This document shows positions 42,599 to 52,460 of a stretch of DNA of 64,000 nucleotides, piece by piece. The notes beneath the pieces are model-generated. The model was not told where the DNA came from, searched no databases, and was given only the letters and a program-made list of their open reading frames with translations. A program made the position numbers and the translations under genes. The number at the start of each line of letters is the position of its first letter. Within the stretch, counting starts at the first letter, position 1. The stretch comes from Aeromicrobium wangtongii (GTDB lineage: Bacteria; Actinomycetota; Actinomycetes; Propionibacteriales; Nocardioidaceae), in the NCBI RefSeq assembly GCF_024584515.1, contig NZ_CP102173.1, positions 124,001-188,000 of the forward strand, written 5' to 3'.

Positions 42599-42946
42599 TC
42601 AGGCGACCGGGACGGCCTCGGGCTTGCGCTCGAGCAGGCCGTCGCGGACTGCCTTGCGCTCGAACCAGATCGACGCGAACGGCGGGATCGCGGCGAGCAG
42701 CGCGATGATCGTGGTCTTGAAGTTCCAGCGGAACACGAAGTGGCAGACGACGGTCATGATCAGGTACAGCAGGAAGAAGCCCGCGCCGTGGATCATTCCG
42801 GCGACGGGTACGCCGCCTTCCTCGAGGCCGAACGGCTCGGACTCCAGGATCCACTTGCAGAACATCGCGGAGAGCAGAAGCACCCACGAGACGGCCTCAC
42901 CGAAGGCAACGACACGGAACAATTTGCGGACGATCGAGGAATTCAC
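42599..42946 (-). CDS. DUF3817 integral membrane protein
   Basis: A 115-residue membrane protein with three helices (about residues 10-28, 45-63 and 75-93) and the family-like segments FRVVAFGEAVSWVLLLSAM and GMIHGAGFFLLYL. The C-terminus is basic and cytosolic. DUF3817 proteins are common in actinobacteria and their function is unknown. The GTG at 42946 is the only reasonable start. It is divergent from the ACT protein gene with a 56-bp gap. Confidence 0.8.
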   Translation of the reverse strand: MNSSIVRKLFRVVAFGEAVSWVLLLSAMFCKWILESEPFGLEEGGVPVAGMIHGAGFFLLYLIMTVVCHFVFRWNFKTTIIALLAAIPPFASIWFERKAVRDGLLERKPEAVPVA

Positions 42947-43002
42947 GCCCCTCAGGCTACCCGTGTAACCCCAATGAAACGCCGACCGGTGACAATGGTC
43001 AT

Positions 43003-43653
43003 ATGGCCTTCCTGTTGCGCGTCGAGCTTCCCGACGTGCCCGGATCATTGGGCGCGCTCGCGACCGCACTCGGTGGGGCAGGCGCCGACATCGAGGCGAT
43101 CGAGATCGTCGAGCGTCGCGCGGACGGCAGGGTCGTCGACGACGTCCTGCTGGAGCTCCCGCCCCAGGTCATGCCCGATGCGCTGGTCACGGCGTGCCAC
43201 CAGCTCGAGGGCGTCAACGTCGCCTGGATCTCGCGCTACAACGCCGGCGCGAACCTGAGCATGGACCTCGAGGCCATCGAGCGGTTCACCGAGGACCCGA
43301 CGAAGGCGCTCTCGCGGCTGGTCGAGGTCATCCCGGAGACCTTCCGCACCGACTGGGCCATGGCGCTGCACCGGGTCGACGGCCTGACCCAGGCCATCGC
43401 GTCGTCGTCGACCGCGCCGAAGCTCGTCGCCGAGGCGGACGACTGGCTGGGGCTGCGCAAGGCCAAGGTCCTGCGGGAGGTGCCGGAGTGGGACTCGACC
43501 GTCCTGGCCGCGTCCCCGGCCCGCGGCCGTGACGGCAAGGGCATGGTCGTGGTGGTCGGACGCCACGGCGGCCCGGCGTTCCTGCCCTCCGAGGTAGCCC
43601 GCCTGGGCCACATGGTGTCGCTGGCGGCGAGCGTCCAGAGCGTCCGCGGCTGA
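43003..43653 (+). CDS. ACT-domain protein
   Basis: A 216-residue soluble protein. The first 70 residues form an ACT domain (FLLRVELPDVPGSLGALATALGGAGADIEAIEIV), the module that binds amino acids and regulates metabolic enzymes. The remaining part has no enzymatic signature that I recognise, although it contains a second set of strands (GKGMVVVVGRHGGPAFLPSEVARLGHMVSLAAS). A sensory or regulatory role is plausible. The start is the ATG at 43003. It is convergent with the SDR gene. Confidence 0.75.
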   Translation: MAFLLRVELPDVPGSLGALATALGGAGADIEAIEIVERRADGRVVDDVLLELPPQVMPDALVTACHQLEGVNVAWISRYNAGANLSMDLEAIERFTEDPTKALSRLVEVIPETFRTDWAMALHRVDGLTQAIASSSTAPKLVAEADDWLGLRKAKVLREVPEWDSTVLAASPARGRDGKGMVVVVGRHGGPAFLPSEVARLGHMVSLAASVQSVRG

Positions 43654-43666
43654 ATTCGGCCTGCTG

Positions 43667-44548
43667 CTACTCCACGGCCTTGGTCTCGGGGACGTGCGAG
43701 TGGTGGAACCGGCCGAGCGCCTCGACCTCGCGCTCCATGCTCGGCACCGACCTGGCGGCCATCCGCTTGAGCACGGGCCAGGCGGCGGGGGAGTTGATGA
43801 TCGACTTGGTCCAGTTCGACACCATGACGTTCTTGGGCACGTAGACCCGCGCCTTGCGGCGGGCGAACCCGCGCAGGATCAGGTCGACGCACTCCTCGAC
43901 GCTGGTCGTGCCGTTCGCGGGCCACGGCAGGTGCTGGCGCACGGTGCGGAACGTGGGCAGGTCCTTCTCGGCGTTGCGGACGATGTCGGTGTCGATCCAC
44001 GACGGGTGGCACACGCCGACGCCGATGCCCACGTGGGCGACCTCCTGCTTGTACGCCAGGGCGAGCGTCTCGGCCCCGGCCTTGCTGGCGTTGTACGAGG
44101 CGAGGCCCGCCAACGGGGTGAACGAGGCCATCGAGGCCACGACGAGGGCGTAGCCACGGGTCGCGGCCAGGTGCGGGGTCGCGTACTTCAGGGTGCGGAA
44201 GACGCCGTTGACGTTGATGTCGACGACCCGCTCGAAGGCTTCGTCATCGATCTGGCGGACCGTGCCGTAGGACGCGATGCCGGCATTGGCCAGCACGTGG
44301 TCGAGGCGACCGAAGTGCGCGGCGGCGGCGTCGACCGCGGCGGCGACGGCTGCCCCGTCGCGGACGTCGGCCTCCCACCACGCGGCCGCGTCGCCCAGCT
44401 CGTCCGACAGCTCTGCGAGGAGATCGGGCTCGAGGCCGACGAGGGCGACCTTGCCGCCACGCTCGACGTATCCCCTGGCCACGCCTGCGCCGATGCCGCG
44501 TGCCGCGCCCGTGATCAGCGCGACCTTGCCCGTGAATGTCTGTCCCAT
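43667..44548 (-). CDS. Short-chain dehydrogenase/reductase
   Basis: A classical SDR of 293 residues. The NAD(P)-binding motif is TGAARGIGAG. NAG appears in LANAGIASYG, the catalytic serine in VVASMASF and the YxxxK pair in YNASKAG. The extended C-terminus (about 60 residues beyond the core) is typical of SDRs acting on steroid- or lipid-like substrates. The acidic-residue-free end of the second strand (LVGLEPD) has Glu, which favours NAD. The start is the ATG at 44548; an ATG four codons earlier is in frame. Confidence 0.88.
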   Translation of the reverse strand: MGQTFTGKVALITGAARGIGAGVARGYVERGGKVALVGLEPDLLAELSDELGDAAAWWEADVRDGAAVAAAVDAAAAHFGRLDHVLANAGIASYGTVRQIDDEAFERVVDINVNGVFRTLKYATPHLAATRGYALVVASMASFTPLAGLASYNASKAGAETLALAYKQEVAHVGIGVGVCHPSWIDTDIVRNAEKDLPTFRTVRQHLPWPANGTTSVEECVDLILRGFARRKARVYVPKNVMVSNWTKSIINSPAAWPVLKRMAARSVPSMEREVEALGRFHHSHVPETKAVE

Positions 44549-44709
44549 GCCAGTCAACATACCGTCGGTATCTGGAATGCGCCACCGGCGATGTCACATA
44601 AGTGTGTCCGAGGGACCGGGGAACCGGAATTACGGCACGAATGTCCAAATATCATATAGGGTCCGGGAACCGGCGCCCGGCAGGTAGCGCCTCGAGCGAA
44701 GGATCGCCC

Positions 44710-46713
44710 ATGCCCCGTGTTCCATCCGCATTCGCAGCCCTGGTCGTCGGCAGCAGCGCAGCTCTCGTCCTCGCAACGGTGGTGGCGGCCCAGGCGGCCG
44801 CGCCGACCGACCCGGCCACCCCGGCCAGCTTCAGCCGGATCGACGTGGACACCAAGCTGACCGGTGCTGCCTTCAGCGTGTCCGGCGACGTCTTCGGCAC
44901 GGGCAAGCAGGACCTGGTGGTGACGGCCTTCGGCGCCTTCACCGGCAGCGGCCAGACGTCCACGCCTCCTGCCGCGGGCACGGTGCAGATCTATCGACCC
45001 GGCGCCACGCTCAAGCGGTGGACCAAGGTGCCGGTCGTGACAGAGGCCGACGGCATCACGTTCCCGAACCAGCCCACCCTGGCCGACGTCAACGGCGACG
45101 GCGCGACCGACGTGATCGTCCCGGGCGGCTACTTCTTCGACACCTACTCGCCGGCCCCGCAGGTGCCGCCGAAGAACCGTGGCTCGATCACGTGGTGGGA
45201 GAACAAGGGCGAGGGCAAGGCCTTCGTGCGCCACGACGTGGTCACGGCCAGCCCGTTCTCGTACCACGCGGTCCAGCTCGCCGACCTGGACGGCGACGGG
45301 ATCAAGGACATGGTCACGACGGGCGAGCAGGGCAAGTCGCCGCAGAGCCCTGCCGACGACATCGTCGAGCTGCAGTACCTCAAGGGCCGGCTCGACGGCG
45401 CGACCGATGCTCGGACCTTCGATGCTCCCGTGGCGCTGGGCGCGAACGGCGGCAGCCTGCCGGTCGTGTCCGACGTCGATCGTGACGGCAAGCCGGACAT
45501 CGTCTCCGCGCAGTACTTCGGCGCCGGGCAGCCGTCCTACCTGTGGTTCAAGCAGTCGGGGACGCCCACCGGCGGTGCGCTGACGGCTGACAACTTCACG
45601 ATGCACGCGATCTCCTCGGAGCAGGGGCCCGGCTTCCAGATCAAGCTCGTCCCGAATCTGCGCGGCGACGGCATCGATCGGTGGGTCGGCACCAACCATC
45701 TGTCGTACCCCTTGACGGCGCCCGAGGGTGGGGTCTTCGAGCTCACTCCGACGGCGGCGATCACCGAGCCGTGGACGTCGACGAGGCTCGCGGGCCCGTT
45801 CTCTCCGCGCCCGACGTTCGGGCAGGCGGCCCCTGGTGTCTTCGGCAGCGGTGATCTCGACGGCGACGGCGATGTCGACCTGGCCCTGTCCGGTGACGGC
45901 GATCGACGGCTGTTCTGGGTCGAGCAGACCGGTACCAACGGATTCGTGACGCACGTGCTCGAGGACTACGACGGCACCACGACGTCGGTGCCCGGCATGG
46001 GCCAGGCCGGTGGCGCCGTCGTGGCCGACCTCGACGGCAACGGCACGAACGAGATGGCGTTCAGCTCGTTCGACCAGAACACCGTGGCGGTCTACGTCCG
46101 CAGCGGCGGCGGTCCGGCCGCGCCGGTGCCTGCTCCCGCACCCGTGCTGAGCGTCTCGGCGCCCGCGACGGTGACGGCCGGTGCGCCGACGACCCTCTCG
46201 GCCAGCCTCTCCGCGGCCGGCGCCTCGACGCAGCCGGCTCGGGTCACCTTCACGGCGGCTCGCACGGGTGCGGTCACGCAGGTCGGCGCGATGGCCCTCG
46301 CCCCGGGCGCGACGGCGGGCACGTTCACCGGCTCGATCCGGGTCAGGGCCAGCGAGTCAGGCACGTTCGCAGTCGCCGCCGGCGGTGCCACGGCATCGGC
46401 CGCCGTGACCGTGCGCACCACGATCAAGGGCTTCTCGACCGCCACGAAGAGGCTGAAGAAGAAGGCGACGATCAAGGACACGATCAGCGTCCGCCCCGGC
46501 TTCGGCCGCACGGTCCACCTGCAGCGGTGGACCTGCTCCAGCGCCGCGCCCAGCTGCCGCTGGAAGACCGTCTCCAGTCACCGGCTCAACGGCAAGAACC
46601 GGGCGACGGTGGCGATCAAGGCGCCGAAGGGCACCTCGTTCTGGCGGGTCTCGGCCCCCGGGACCAAGGCCGGCTCGGCCGCCCTCACGAAGAGCCGCAC
46701 CGTCAAGCGGTAG
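44710..46713 (+). CDS. Secreted FG-GAP/VCBS repeat protein
   Basis: An exported protein of 667 residues with a signal peptide ending near AAQAAAP. The body carries at least five calcium-binding FG-GAP type loops (DVNGDGATDV, DLDGDGIKDM, DVDRDGKPDI, DLDGDGDVDL, DLDGNGTNEM), which together suggest an integrin-alpha-like propeller. An Ig-like region (about 505-590) and a basic C-terminal domain with a CSSAAPSC disulfide-type pair follow. The ligand and role are unknown; surface binding is likely. GAAGGA seven bases before the ATG at 44710 sets the start. Confidence 0.82.
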   Translation: MPRVPSAFAALVVGSSAALVLATVVAAQAAAPTDPATPASFSRIDVDTKLTGAAFSVSGDVFGTGKQDLVVTAFGAFTGSGQTSTPPAAGTVQIYRPGATLKRWTKVPVVTEADGITFPNQPTLADVNGDGATDVIVPGGYFFDTYSPAPQVPPKNRGSITWWENKGEGKAFVRHDVVTASPFSYHAVQLADLDGDGIKDMVTTGEQGKSPQSPADDIVELQYLKGRLDGATDARTFDAPVALGANGGSLPVVSDVDRDGKPDIVSAQYFGAGQPSYLWFKQSGTPTGGALTADNFTMHAISSEQGPGFQIKLVPNLRGDGIDRWVGTNHLSYPLTAPEGGVFELTPTAAITEPWTSTRLAGPFSPRPTFGQAAPGVFGSGDLDGDGDVDLALSGDGDRRLFWVEQTGTNGFVTHVLEDYDGTTTSVPGMGQAGGAVVADLDGNGTNEMAFSSFDQNTVAVYVRSGGGPAAPVPAPAPVLSVSAPATVTAGAPTTLSASLSAAGASTQPARVTFTAARTGAVTQVGAMALAPGATAGTFTGSIRVRASESGTFAVAAGGATASAAVTVRTTIKGFSTATKRLKKKATIKDTISVRPGFGRTVHLQRWTCSSAAPSCRWKTVSSHRLNGKNRATVAIKAPKGTSFWRVSAPGTKAGSAALTKSRTVKR

Positions 46714-46742
46714 GTCCGTCCCATCGGGGATCGGCTCCGCGC

Positions 46743-47114
46743 CTACTGGGCGCGGAGCCGGTTCTGGAACTCGTGGAACGTCCCGCAGAACCACATCCCT
46801 TGACCCCGGTTCGCATCGTCGACCCAGGCACGCAGCGGGGAGCTGCTGGCGACCTGGCGCGAGATGTCGCCCACGACGGCCAGCCGCACCCGGTACGTCG
46901 CGAAGCGCTGGGCGATGTGATGGGCGATGCCGGTGCTGAGCTGGAAGAAGTCGTCGGTCAGGCGCTCGGCCGGAACGACCACCGTGCGGGCGCGCAGGCC
47001 GATGGCCTCGCCGAGCAGCTCGACCACGGCGCCCTCGGTGTCGACCGGGATGCCGTCGGGCGCGCACACCATCACGGCAGTGCCGTGCACGGTGGCGAGG
47101 TGCTCCGCGGTCAT
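46743..47114 (-). CDS. DUF4180 protein
   Basis: A 123-residue soluble protein matching the DUF4180 pattern. It contains VVVPAERLTDDFFQLSTGIAHHIAQRF, then YRVRLAVVGDISRQVASSS and a final FCGTFHEFQNRL. The function is unknown; the family is sometimes found next to regulators. The start is the ATG at 47114; the frame is open far upstream, but the residues there are antisense to pntA. It is divergent from pntA with a 90-bp gap. Confidence 0.8.
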   Translation of the reverse strand: MTAEHLATVHGTAVMVCAPDGIPVDTEGAVVELLGEAIGLRARTVVVPAERLTDDFFQLSTGIAHHIAQRFATYRVRLAVVGDISRQVASSSPLRAWVDDANRGQGMWFCGTFHEFQNRLRAQ

Positions 47115-47204
47115 TGCACGACGATAGCCCGTGAGGTACCCACAGAATGAGACGCAGGTCTCACCCGGTGGTCGAGTGAGCGGAAGACCCACTACCTTCT
47201 CGGC

Positions 47205-48752
47205 ATGAGTGTCGTCGGAGTAGTGACTGAGACGGTGGCAGGCGAGACACGAGTCGCCGCCACGCCTGAGACCGTGGGAAAGCTGATCGGGCTGGGCTAT
47301 GAGGTGATGGTCGAGTCGAGGGCCGGCGAGAAGTCGGCGTTCACCGACCAGGCCTACCTCGACGCGGGCGCCACGATCGGCGCACGCGCCGACGTGTGGC
47401 GCAGCGACATCGTGTTCAAGGTCAATGCGCCGTCGTCGGCCGAGATCGGTCAGCTGGCCGACGGAGCGACGCTCATCAGCCTCATCAGCCCGGCGCTCAA
47501 CCCCGAGCTCGTCCAGCAGCTGGCCGCGCGTCCCATCACGGTCCTGGCGATGGACGCCGTGCCGCGCATCTCGCGGGCGCAGTCGATGGACGTCCTCAGC
47601 TCGATGGCCAACATCGCGGGCTACCGCGCCGTCGTCGAGGCGGCGAACGTCTTCGGCCGGTTCTTCACCGGCCAGATCACCGCTGCGGGCAAGGTTCCGC
47701 CGGCCAAGGTGCTGGTCGCCGGCGTCGGCGTCGCCGGCCTCGCGGCGATCGGGACGGCGGGCAGCCTGGGCGCGATCGTCCGGGCCACCGATCCGCGCGC
47801 GGAGGTCGCCGACCAGGTCAAGTCCCTGGGCGGTGAGTACCTCGCGGTCGAGGTCGAGACCGAGCAGTCGACCGATGGCTACGCCAAGGCGACGTCGGAG
47901 GCATACGACGCGCGCGCCGCGGAGATCTACTCCGAGCAGGCCGCGGACGTCGACATCATCATCACGACGGCGCTGATCCCCGGACGTGCCGCGCCGATCC
48001 TGATCACCGAGGCCGATGTCGCCTCGATGAAGCCCGGCAGCGTCATCGTCGACATGGCCGCGGCCAACGGCGGCAACGTCGTCGGCACCCGGCCCGGCGA
48101 GGCGGTCGTGACGCCCAACGGCGTGACGATCCTGGGCTACACCGATCTGGCCGGCCGCCTGCCCACGCAGGCCTCCCAGCTGTACGGCACCAACCTGGTC
48201 AACCTGATGAAGCTGCTGACGCCGGCCAAGGACGGCCAGCTCGTGCTGGACCTGGACGATGTCGTGCAGCGCACCATCACCGTCGTCAAGGACCGCGAGA
48301 CCTTGTGGCCCCCGCCGCCCGTGCAGGTGTCCGCGGCCAAGCCGGTTGAGCCTGTCGAAGCGGCGCCCGCCAAGCCGCCCAAGACCGTCATGACCCAGCG
48401 GGCCAAGCTCGGCCTGATGGGGCTCGGCGTCCTGGCGCTGTTCCTGGTCAACGCCTATGCGCCCGAGCCCCTGCCTGAGCACTTCACGGTGCTGACCCTG
48501 GCGATCGTCATCGGCTACTACGTCATCGGCAAGGTGCACCACGCGCTGCACACGCCGCTCATGTCGGTCACGAATGCCATCTCCGGCATCATCGTGGTCG
48601 GCGCGATGCTGCAGGTCGGCATCGACGGCGACGCTGACAACGCCACGGTCATCCGGATCCTGGCGTTCATCGCGATCCTGCTGGCCTCCATCAACGTCTT
48701 CGGCGGATTCGCCGTGACCCGTCGCATGCTCAGCATGTTCTCGAAGGGCTGA
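47205..48752 (+). CDS. pntA: NAD(P) transhydrogenase subunit alpha
   Basis: The proton-translocating transhydrogenase passes hydride from NADH to NADP. This 515-residue subunit joins the NAD-binding domain I (about 1-380, with [20 protein letters not shown] as the nucleotide fold) to four membrane helices (about 405-515), as in the single-chain alpha subunit of E. coli. Between the two parts, residues 377-392 form a Pro/Ala/Lys linker ([16 protein letters not shown]) that contains a copy of the dispersed TTGAGC-TGTCGAA repeat read in frame. pntB starts five bases after the stop. Confidence 0.95.
   Translation: MSVVGVVTETVAGETRVAATPETVGKLIGLGYEVMVESRAGEKSAFTDQAYLDAGATIGARADVWRSDIVFKVNAPSSAEIGQLADGATLISLISPALNPELVQQLAARPITVLAMDAVPRISRAQSMDVLSSMANIAGYRAVVEAANVFGRFFTGQITAAGKVPPAKVLVAGVGVAGLAAIGTAGSLGAIVRATDPRAEVADQVKSLGGEYLAVEVETEQSTDGYAKATSEAYDARAAEIYSEQAADVDIIITTALIPGRAAPILITEADVASMKPGSVIVDMAAANGGNVVGTRPGEAVVTPNGVTILGYTDLAGRLPTQASQLYGTNLVNLMKLLTPAKDGQLVLDLDDVVQRTITVVKDRETLWPPPPVQVSAAKPVEPVEAAPAKPPKTVMTQRAKLGLMGLGVLALFLVNAYAPEPLPEHFTVLTLAIVIGYYVIGKVHHALHTPLMSVTNAISGIIVVGAMLQVGIDGDADNATVIRILAFIAILLASINVFGGFAVTRRMLSMFSKG
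48345..48360. repeat. Dispersed repeat copy inside pntA
   Basis: GTTGAGCCTGTCGAAG, the core of the element also seen at 33590, 36427 and 55642, lies in frame in the interdomain linker of PntA, where it encodes VEPVE. Confidence 0.75.
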
Positions 48753-48757
48753 TCCCG

Positions 48758-50146
48758 ATGGATTCCCAGAGCATCGCCACCGCGGCGTACATCGTCGCCT
48801 CCCTGCTGTTCATCCTGTCCCTGGCCGGGCTGTCCAAGCACGAGACCGCCTCGCAGGGCGTCCTGTTCGGCATCTCGGGCATGACGATCGCCCTCGTCGC
48901 CACGTTCATCCTGGTCGCCGACCTCGCCGACACCACCTCGGTCGTGCTGCTGATCATCGCCGTCGTCATCGGCGGCGCGATCGGCCTGTGGCGGGCGCGT
49001 GTCGTCGAGATGACCGGCATGCCAGAGCTCATCGCGCTGCTGCACTCCTTCGTGGGCCTCGCAGCGGTGCTGGTGGGCTGGAACGGCTACCTGGCGCACG
49101 GATACTTCCCGCTGCAGTCGTTGGAGGACATCCACAACGCCGAGGTGTTCATCGGCGTCTTCATCGGCGGGGTCACGTTCACCGGCTCGATCGTGGCCTT
49201 CCTGAAGCTGTCGGCCCGCATCAAGTCCAACCCCCTGATGCTGCCGGGCAAGAACTTCATCAACCTGGGCGCGCTGGTGCTGTTCGTGGTGCTGACGATC
49301 GCATTCGTCATCAACCCCAACATCTGGCTGCTGATCGCGGTCACGATCGTGGCCCTGCTGCTCGGCTGGCACCTGGTCGCCTCGATCGGCGGCGGCGACA
49401 TGCCGGTCGTCGTGTCGATGCTCAACTCGTACTCCGGCTGGGCGGCGGCGGCATCGGGCTTCCTGCTGGACAACGACGCCCTGATCGTCACCGGCGCGCT
49501 GGTCGGCTCGTCCGGTGCGTACCTGTCGTACATCATGTGCCAGGCGATGAACCGCTCGTTCATCTCGGTCATCGCCGGCGGCTTCGGCATCGAGGCCGGC
49601 CCCGCGGACGACAAGGACTACGGCGAGCACCGCGAGATCACCGCCGAGGACACCGCCGAGCTGCTCAAGAACGCCTCGAGCGTCATCATCACGCCCGGCT
49701 ACGGCATGGCCGTCGCGCAGGCGCAGTACCCCGTGGCCGATCTGGTCCGCAAGCTGCGCGACCGCGGTGTCGAGGTGCGCTTCGGCATCCACCCCGTCGC
49801 CGGTCGCCTGCCGGGGCACATGAACGTCCTGCTGGCCGAGGCGAAGGTCCCGTACGACATCGTCCTGGAGATGGACGAGATCAACGACGACTTCAAGGAC
49901 ACCTCGGTGGTCCTGGTCATCGGCGCCAACGACACGGTCAACCCGGCCGCCACGGAGGACCCGTCCAGCCCGATCGCCGGCATGCCGGTGCTCACGGTGT
50001 GGGAGGCCGAGAACGTCGTGATCTTCAAGCGGTCGATGGCCACGGGCTACGCCGGCGTCCAGAACCCGCTGTTCTTCCGGGAGAACTCCCAGATGCTGTT
50101 CGGAGATGCCAAGGAGCGCGTCGAGGACATCCTCAAAGCCCTCTGA
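48758..50146 (+). CDS. pntB: NAD(P) transhydrogenase subunit beta
   Basis: The beta subunit (462 residues) provides nine or so membrane helices (about 1-265) forming the proton channel and the NADP-binding domain III (about 285-462) with [34 protein letters not shown] and [12 protein letters not shown]. Together with PntA it supplies NADPH at the expense of the proton gradient. GAAGGG nine bases upstream supports the ATG at 48758. A long hairpin follows. Confidence 0.97.
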   Translation: MDSQSIATAAYIVASLLFILSLAGLSKHETASQGVLFGISGMTIALVATFILVADLADTTSVVLLIIAVVIGGAIGLWRARVVEMTGMPELIALLHSFVGLAAVLVGWNGYLAHGYFPLQSLEDIHNAEVFIGVFIGGVTFTGSIVAFLKLSARIKSNPLMLPGKNFINLGALVLFVVLTIAFVINPNIWLLIAVTIVALLLGWHLVASIGGGDMPVVVSMLNSYSGWAAAASGFLLDNDALIVTGALVGSSGAYLSYIMCQAMNRSFISVIAGGFGIEAGPADDKDYGEHREITAEDTAELLKNASSVIITPGYGMAVAQAQYPVADLVRKLRDRGVEVRFGIHPVAGRLPGHMNVLLAEAKVPYDIVLEMDEINDDFKDTSVVLVIGANDTVNPAATEDPSSPIAGMPVLTVWEAENVVIFKRSMATGYAGVQNPLFFRENSQMLFGDAKERVEDILKAL

Positions 50147-50154
50147 CCACCAAG

Positions 50155-50220
50155 ATTTGGCCTCTCGTCAACCGTTTCGTCCCCTATCGGGGACGCAAAG
50201 GGTTGGCGAGAGGCCAAATT
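50155..50220. terminator. Long compound hairpin between convergent pntB and upp
   Basis: Arms of about 23 nt (ATTTGGCCTCTCGTCAACC near 50155 and GGTTGGCGAGAGGCCAAAT near 50201) pair with one mismatch over this core and enclose a second perfect hairpin GTCCCC-TATC-GGGGAC. It can act in both directions. Confidence 0.75.
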
Positions 50221-50234
50221 TCGGTCGGACGGTT

Positions 50235-50876
50235 TCAGTCGGCGACGCCGTAGAGGCGGTCGCCGGCGTCGCCGAGGCCGGGCACGATGTAGGCCTGCTC
50301 GTCGAGGCCGTCGTCGAGGCCCGCGGTCACCAGGGTCACGGGCACGTCGACGCCCTCCAGGTCGGACTCGATGCGGGCGATGCCCTCGGGCGTGGCCAGG
50401 ATCGTGATGGCGATGATGTCGTTGGCGCCGCGCTTGACCAGGAAGTTGATCGCCGCGGCGAGCGAGCCGCCGGTGGCCAGCATCGGGTCCAGGACGTAGC
50501 ACTGGCGGCCGGTGAGGTCGTCGGGCAGGCGCTCGGCGTAGGTCACGGCCTCGAGCGTCTCCTCGTTGCGGACCATGCCCAGGAAGCCGACCTCAGCGGT
50601 GGGCAGCAGCCGCTGCATGCCCTCGAGCATCCCGAGCCCGGCGCGCAGGATCGGGACGACCAGCGGGCGCGGCTCGGTCAGGCGCACGCCCCGCGCCAGC
50701 GCGACGGGCGTCTGGACGTCGACGGGCTCGACGCGGACGTCCCGGGTGGCCTCGTAGGTCAGGAGCGTCACGAGCTCATCGACCAGCCGCCGGAACGTCG
50801 GGGAGTCGGTGGACTCGTCACGAAGCACCGTCAGCTTGTGCGAGATGAGCGGATGGTCGGCGACGTGTACCTGCAT
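50235..50876 (-). CDS. upp: Uracil phosphoribosyltransferase
   Basis: It salvages uracil with PRPP to UMP. The 213 residues fit the family. The PRPP loop is in [15 protein letters not shown], with [12 protein letters not shown] as the other PRPP-contact segment and a C-terminal uracil-binding [15 protein letters not shown]. The start is the ATG at 50876; ten codons upstream is another in-frame ATG that gives a residue run unlike the family. It is divergent from tadA. Confidence 0.96.
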   Translation of the reverse strand: MQVHVADHPLISHKLTVLRDESTDSPTFRRLVDELVTLLTYEATRDVRVEPVDVQTPVALARGVRLTEPRPLVVPILRAGLGMLEGMQRLLPTAEVGFLGMVRNEETLEAVTYAERLPDDLTGRQCYVLDPMLATGGSLAAAINFLVKRGANDIIAITILATPEGIARIESDLEGVDVPVTLVTAGLDDGLDEQAYIVPGLGDAGDRLYGVAD

Positions 50877-50951
50877 GTCTTGAGGGTAGCGTCGAGTCCA
50901 TCGCACCTGACACCATCACAGCGAGACGTTGCCGACAGGAGGCATGCCCGG

Positions 50952-51407
50952 GTGACCTACGACCTGTGGATGGGTGAGGCGCTCGATCTCGCCCGGTCGA
51001 CCGCTGCCGACGGTGACGTGCCCGTGGGCGCCATCGTCGTCGACCCCTCCGGCGCGGTCATCGGGCACGGGCGCAACACCCGCGAGCGCGACGGCGATCC
51101 GACGGGTCACGCCGAGATCGTCGCGATCCGCGCGGCGGCCGCGGCGGTGGGGGAGTGGCGGCTGGAGGGCTGCACGCTGGTCGTGACGCTGGAGCCGTGC
51201 ACGATGTGCGCCGGGGCGATCGTGGCCTCCCGCCTGCGGCGGCTGGTGTTCGGGGCGTTCGACGACAAGGCGGGCGCGGTCGGTTCGCTGTGGGACGTGG
51301 TGCGCGACCGACGGCTCAACCACCGGTCCGAGGTGATCAGCGGCGTCCGCGCGCAGGAGTCGACACAGCTGCTGCGCGAGTTCTTCGCGACCCACCGGAA
51401 CATCTGA
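50952..51407 (+). CDS. tadA: tRNA adenosine(34) deaminase
   Basis: It converts A34 to inosine in tRNA-Arg(ACG), the tRNA encoded at 9440 in this window. The 151-residue cytidine-deaminase fold shows the zinc and catalytic residues in TGHAEIVAIR (His, Glu) and EPCTMCAGA (two Cys). AGGAGG nine bases before the GTG at 50952 fixes the start. Nucleoside deaminases acting on guanine are similar, but the sequence fits TadA better. Confidence 0.92.
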   Translation: MTYDLWMGEALDLARSTAADGDVPVGAIVVDPSGAVIGHGRNTRERDGDPTGHAEIVAIRAAAAAVGEWRLEGCTLVVTLEPCTMCAGAIVASRLRRLVFGAFDDKAGAVGSLWDVVRDRRLNHRSEVISGVRAQESTQLLREFFATHRNI

Positions 51408-51430
51408 GGCTGCGCCGTGTTGACACCGCC

Positions 51431-52453
51431 ATGAGAGCAGTCGTGTACAGCCAGGCCGGGGATCCGTCGGTGCTCGAGGTCGTCGAGCGTGAACCGGGCG
51501 AGCCCGGCCGGGGTGAGGTGCGCGTGCGGGTCGTGGTGTCCGGCGTCAACCCGACCGACTGGAAGTCGCGTGCCGGTGCGACCGGGCAGCTTGCCTTTCC
51601 CGAGATCGTGCCGAACCAGGACGGCGCCGGCGTCGTCGACGCGGTGGGCCCCGGCGTGGACGGCATCGCGGTGGGCGACCGGGTGTGGATCCTGCTGGCC
51701 GCGCACGGACGTCCGACCGGCACGGCGCAGGAGCTCACCGTGGTCCCCGCCGATCGGGTCGTCCGCCTGCCCGACACGGCATCGTTCGATCTCGGCGCGG
51801 CACTCGGCGTCCCGGCGGTCACGGCGCACCGCGCGCTGACGGTCGCCGAGGGTGGGCCGACCCGTCTGGCCCCGGGAGCGCTGGACGGCAAGATCGTCCT
51901 GGTCGCGGGGGGCGCCGGCGCCGTCGGTCACGCCGCGATCCAGCTGGCTCGCTGGGCCGGAGCGACGGTCATCACGACCATCAGCAGCCCCGAGAAGGCG
52001 GCCCTCGCCACCGCCGCGGGAGCGCACCACACGGTCGACTACACGACGGGCGATGCTGCCGACGCGATCCGCGACCTGGCCCCCGGCGGGGTCGACATCG
52101 TCGTGGAGGTCGCACCGGCGGTCAACGCGCGGCTCAACCACGCCGTCATCGCCAACCGCGGCACGATCGCCGTCTACGCCAACAACGGTGGGGACAGCAT
52201 GACGCTCGACGTCCGGGCGCACTTCTCGCTGAACGTGCGGTACCAGTTCCTGCTGCTGTACACGCTCGCGCCGGAGGCCATCGCGGCCGCCACGCACGAC
52301 ATCACCGCGGCCCTGGAGGCCGGCGCGCTGCCGGTGGGCGAGGAGGCTGGGCTCCCGCTCGTGCGCTTCCCGCTGGAGCGGACGGCCGATGCGCACGCTG
52401 CCGTCGAGAGCGGCGTGACGGGCAAGGTGCTGATCGACGTGACGGAGCGTTGA
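51431..52453 (+). CDS. NADPH:quinone reductase-type zinc-free alcohol dehydrogenase
   Basis: A 340-residue member of the medium-chain dehydrogenase superfamily, quinone oxidoreductase branch. It has VSGVNPTDWKSR in the N-terminal GroES-like domain, PNQDGAGVVDAVGPGV, and the nucleotide fold with VAGGAGAVGHAAIQLARWAGA. There are no zinc-binding cysteines. The likely reaction is NADPH-dependent reduction of quinones or enones. It starts 23 bp after tadA and is followed by the oxidoreductase gene after 7 bp, so these may form one unit. Confidence 0.88.
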   Translation: MRAVVYSQAGDPSVLEVVEREPGEPGRGEVRVRVVVSGVNPTDWKSRAGATGQLAFPEIVPNQDGAGVVDAVGPGVDGIAVGDRVWILLAAHGRPTGTAQELTVVPADRVVRLPDTASFDLGAALGVPAVTAHRALTVAEGGPTRLAPGALDGKIVLVAGGAGAVGHAAIQLARWAGATVITTISSPEKAALATAAGAHHTVDYTTGDAADAIRDLAPGGVDIVVEVAPAVNARLNHAVIANRGTIAVYANNGGDSMTLDVRAHFSLNVRYQFLLLYTLAPEAIAAATHDITAALEAGALPVGEEAGLPLVRFPLERTADAHAAVESGVTGKVLIDVTER

Positions 52454-52460
52454 TCGACTC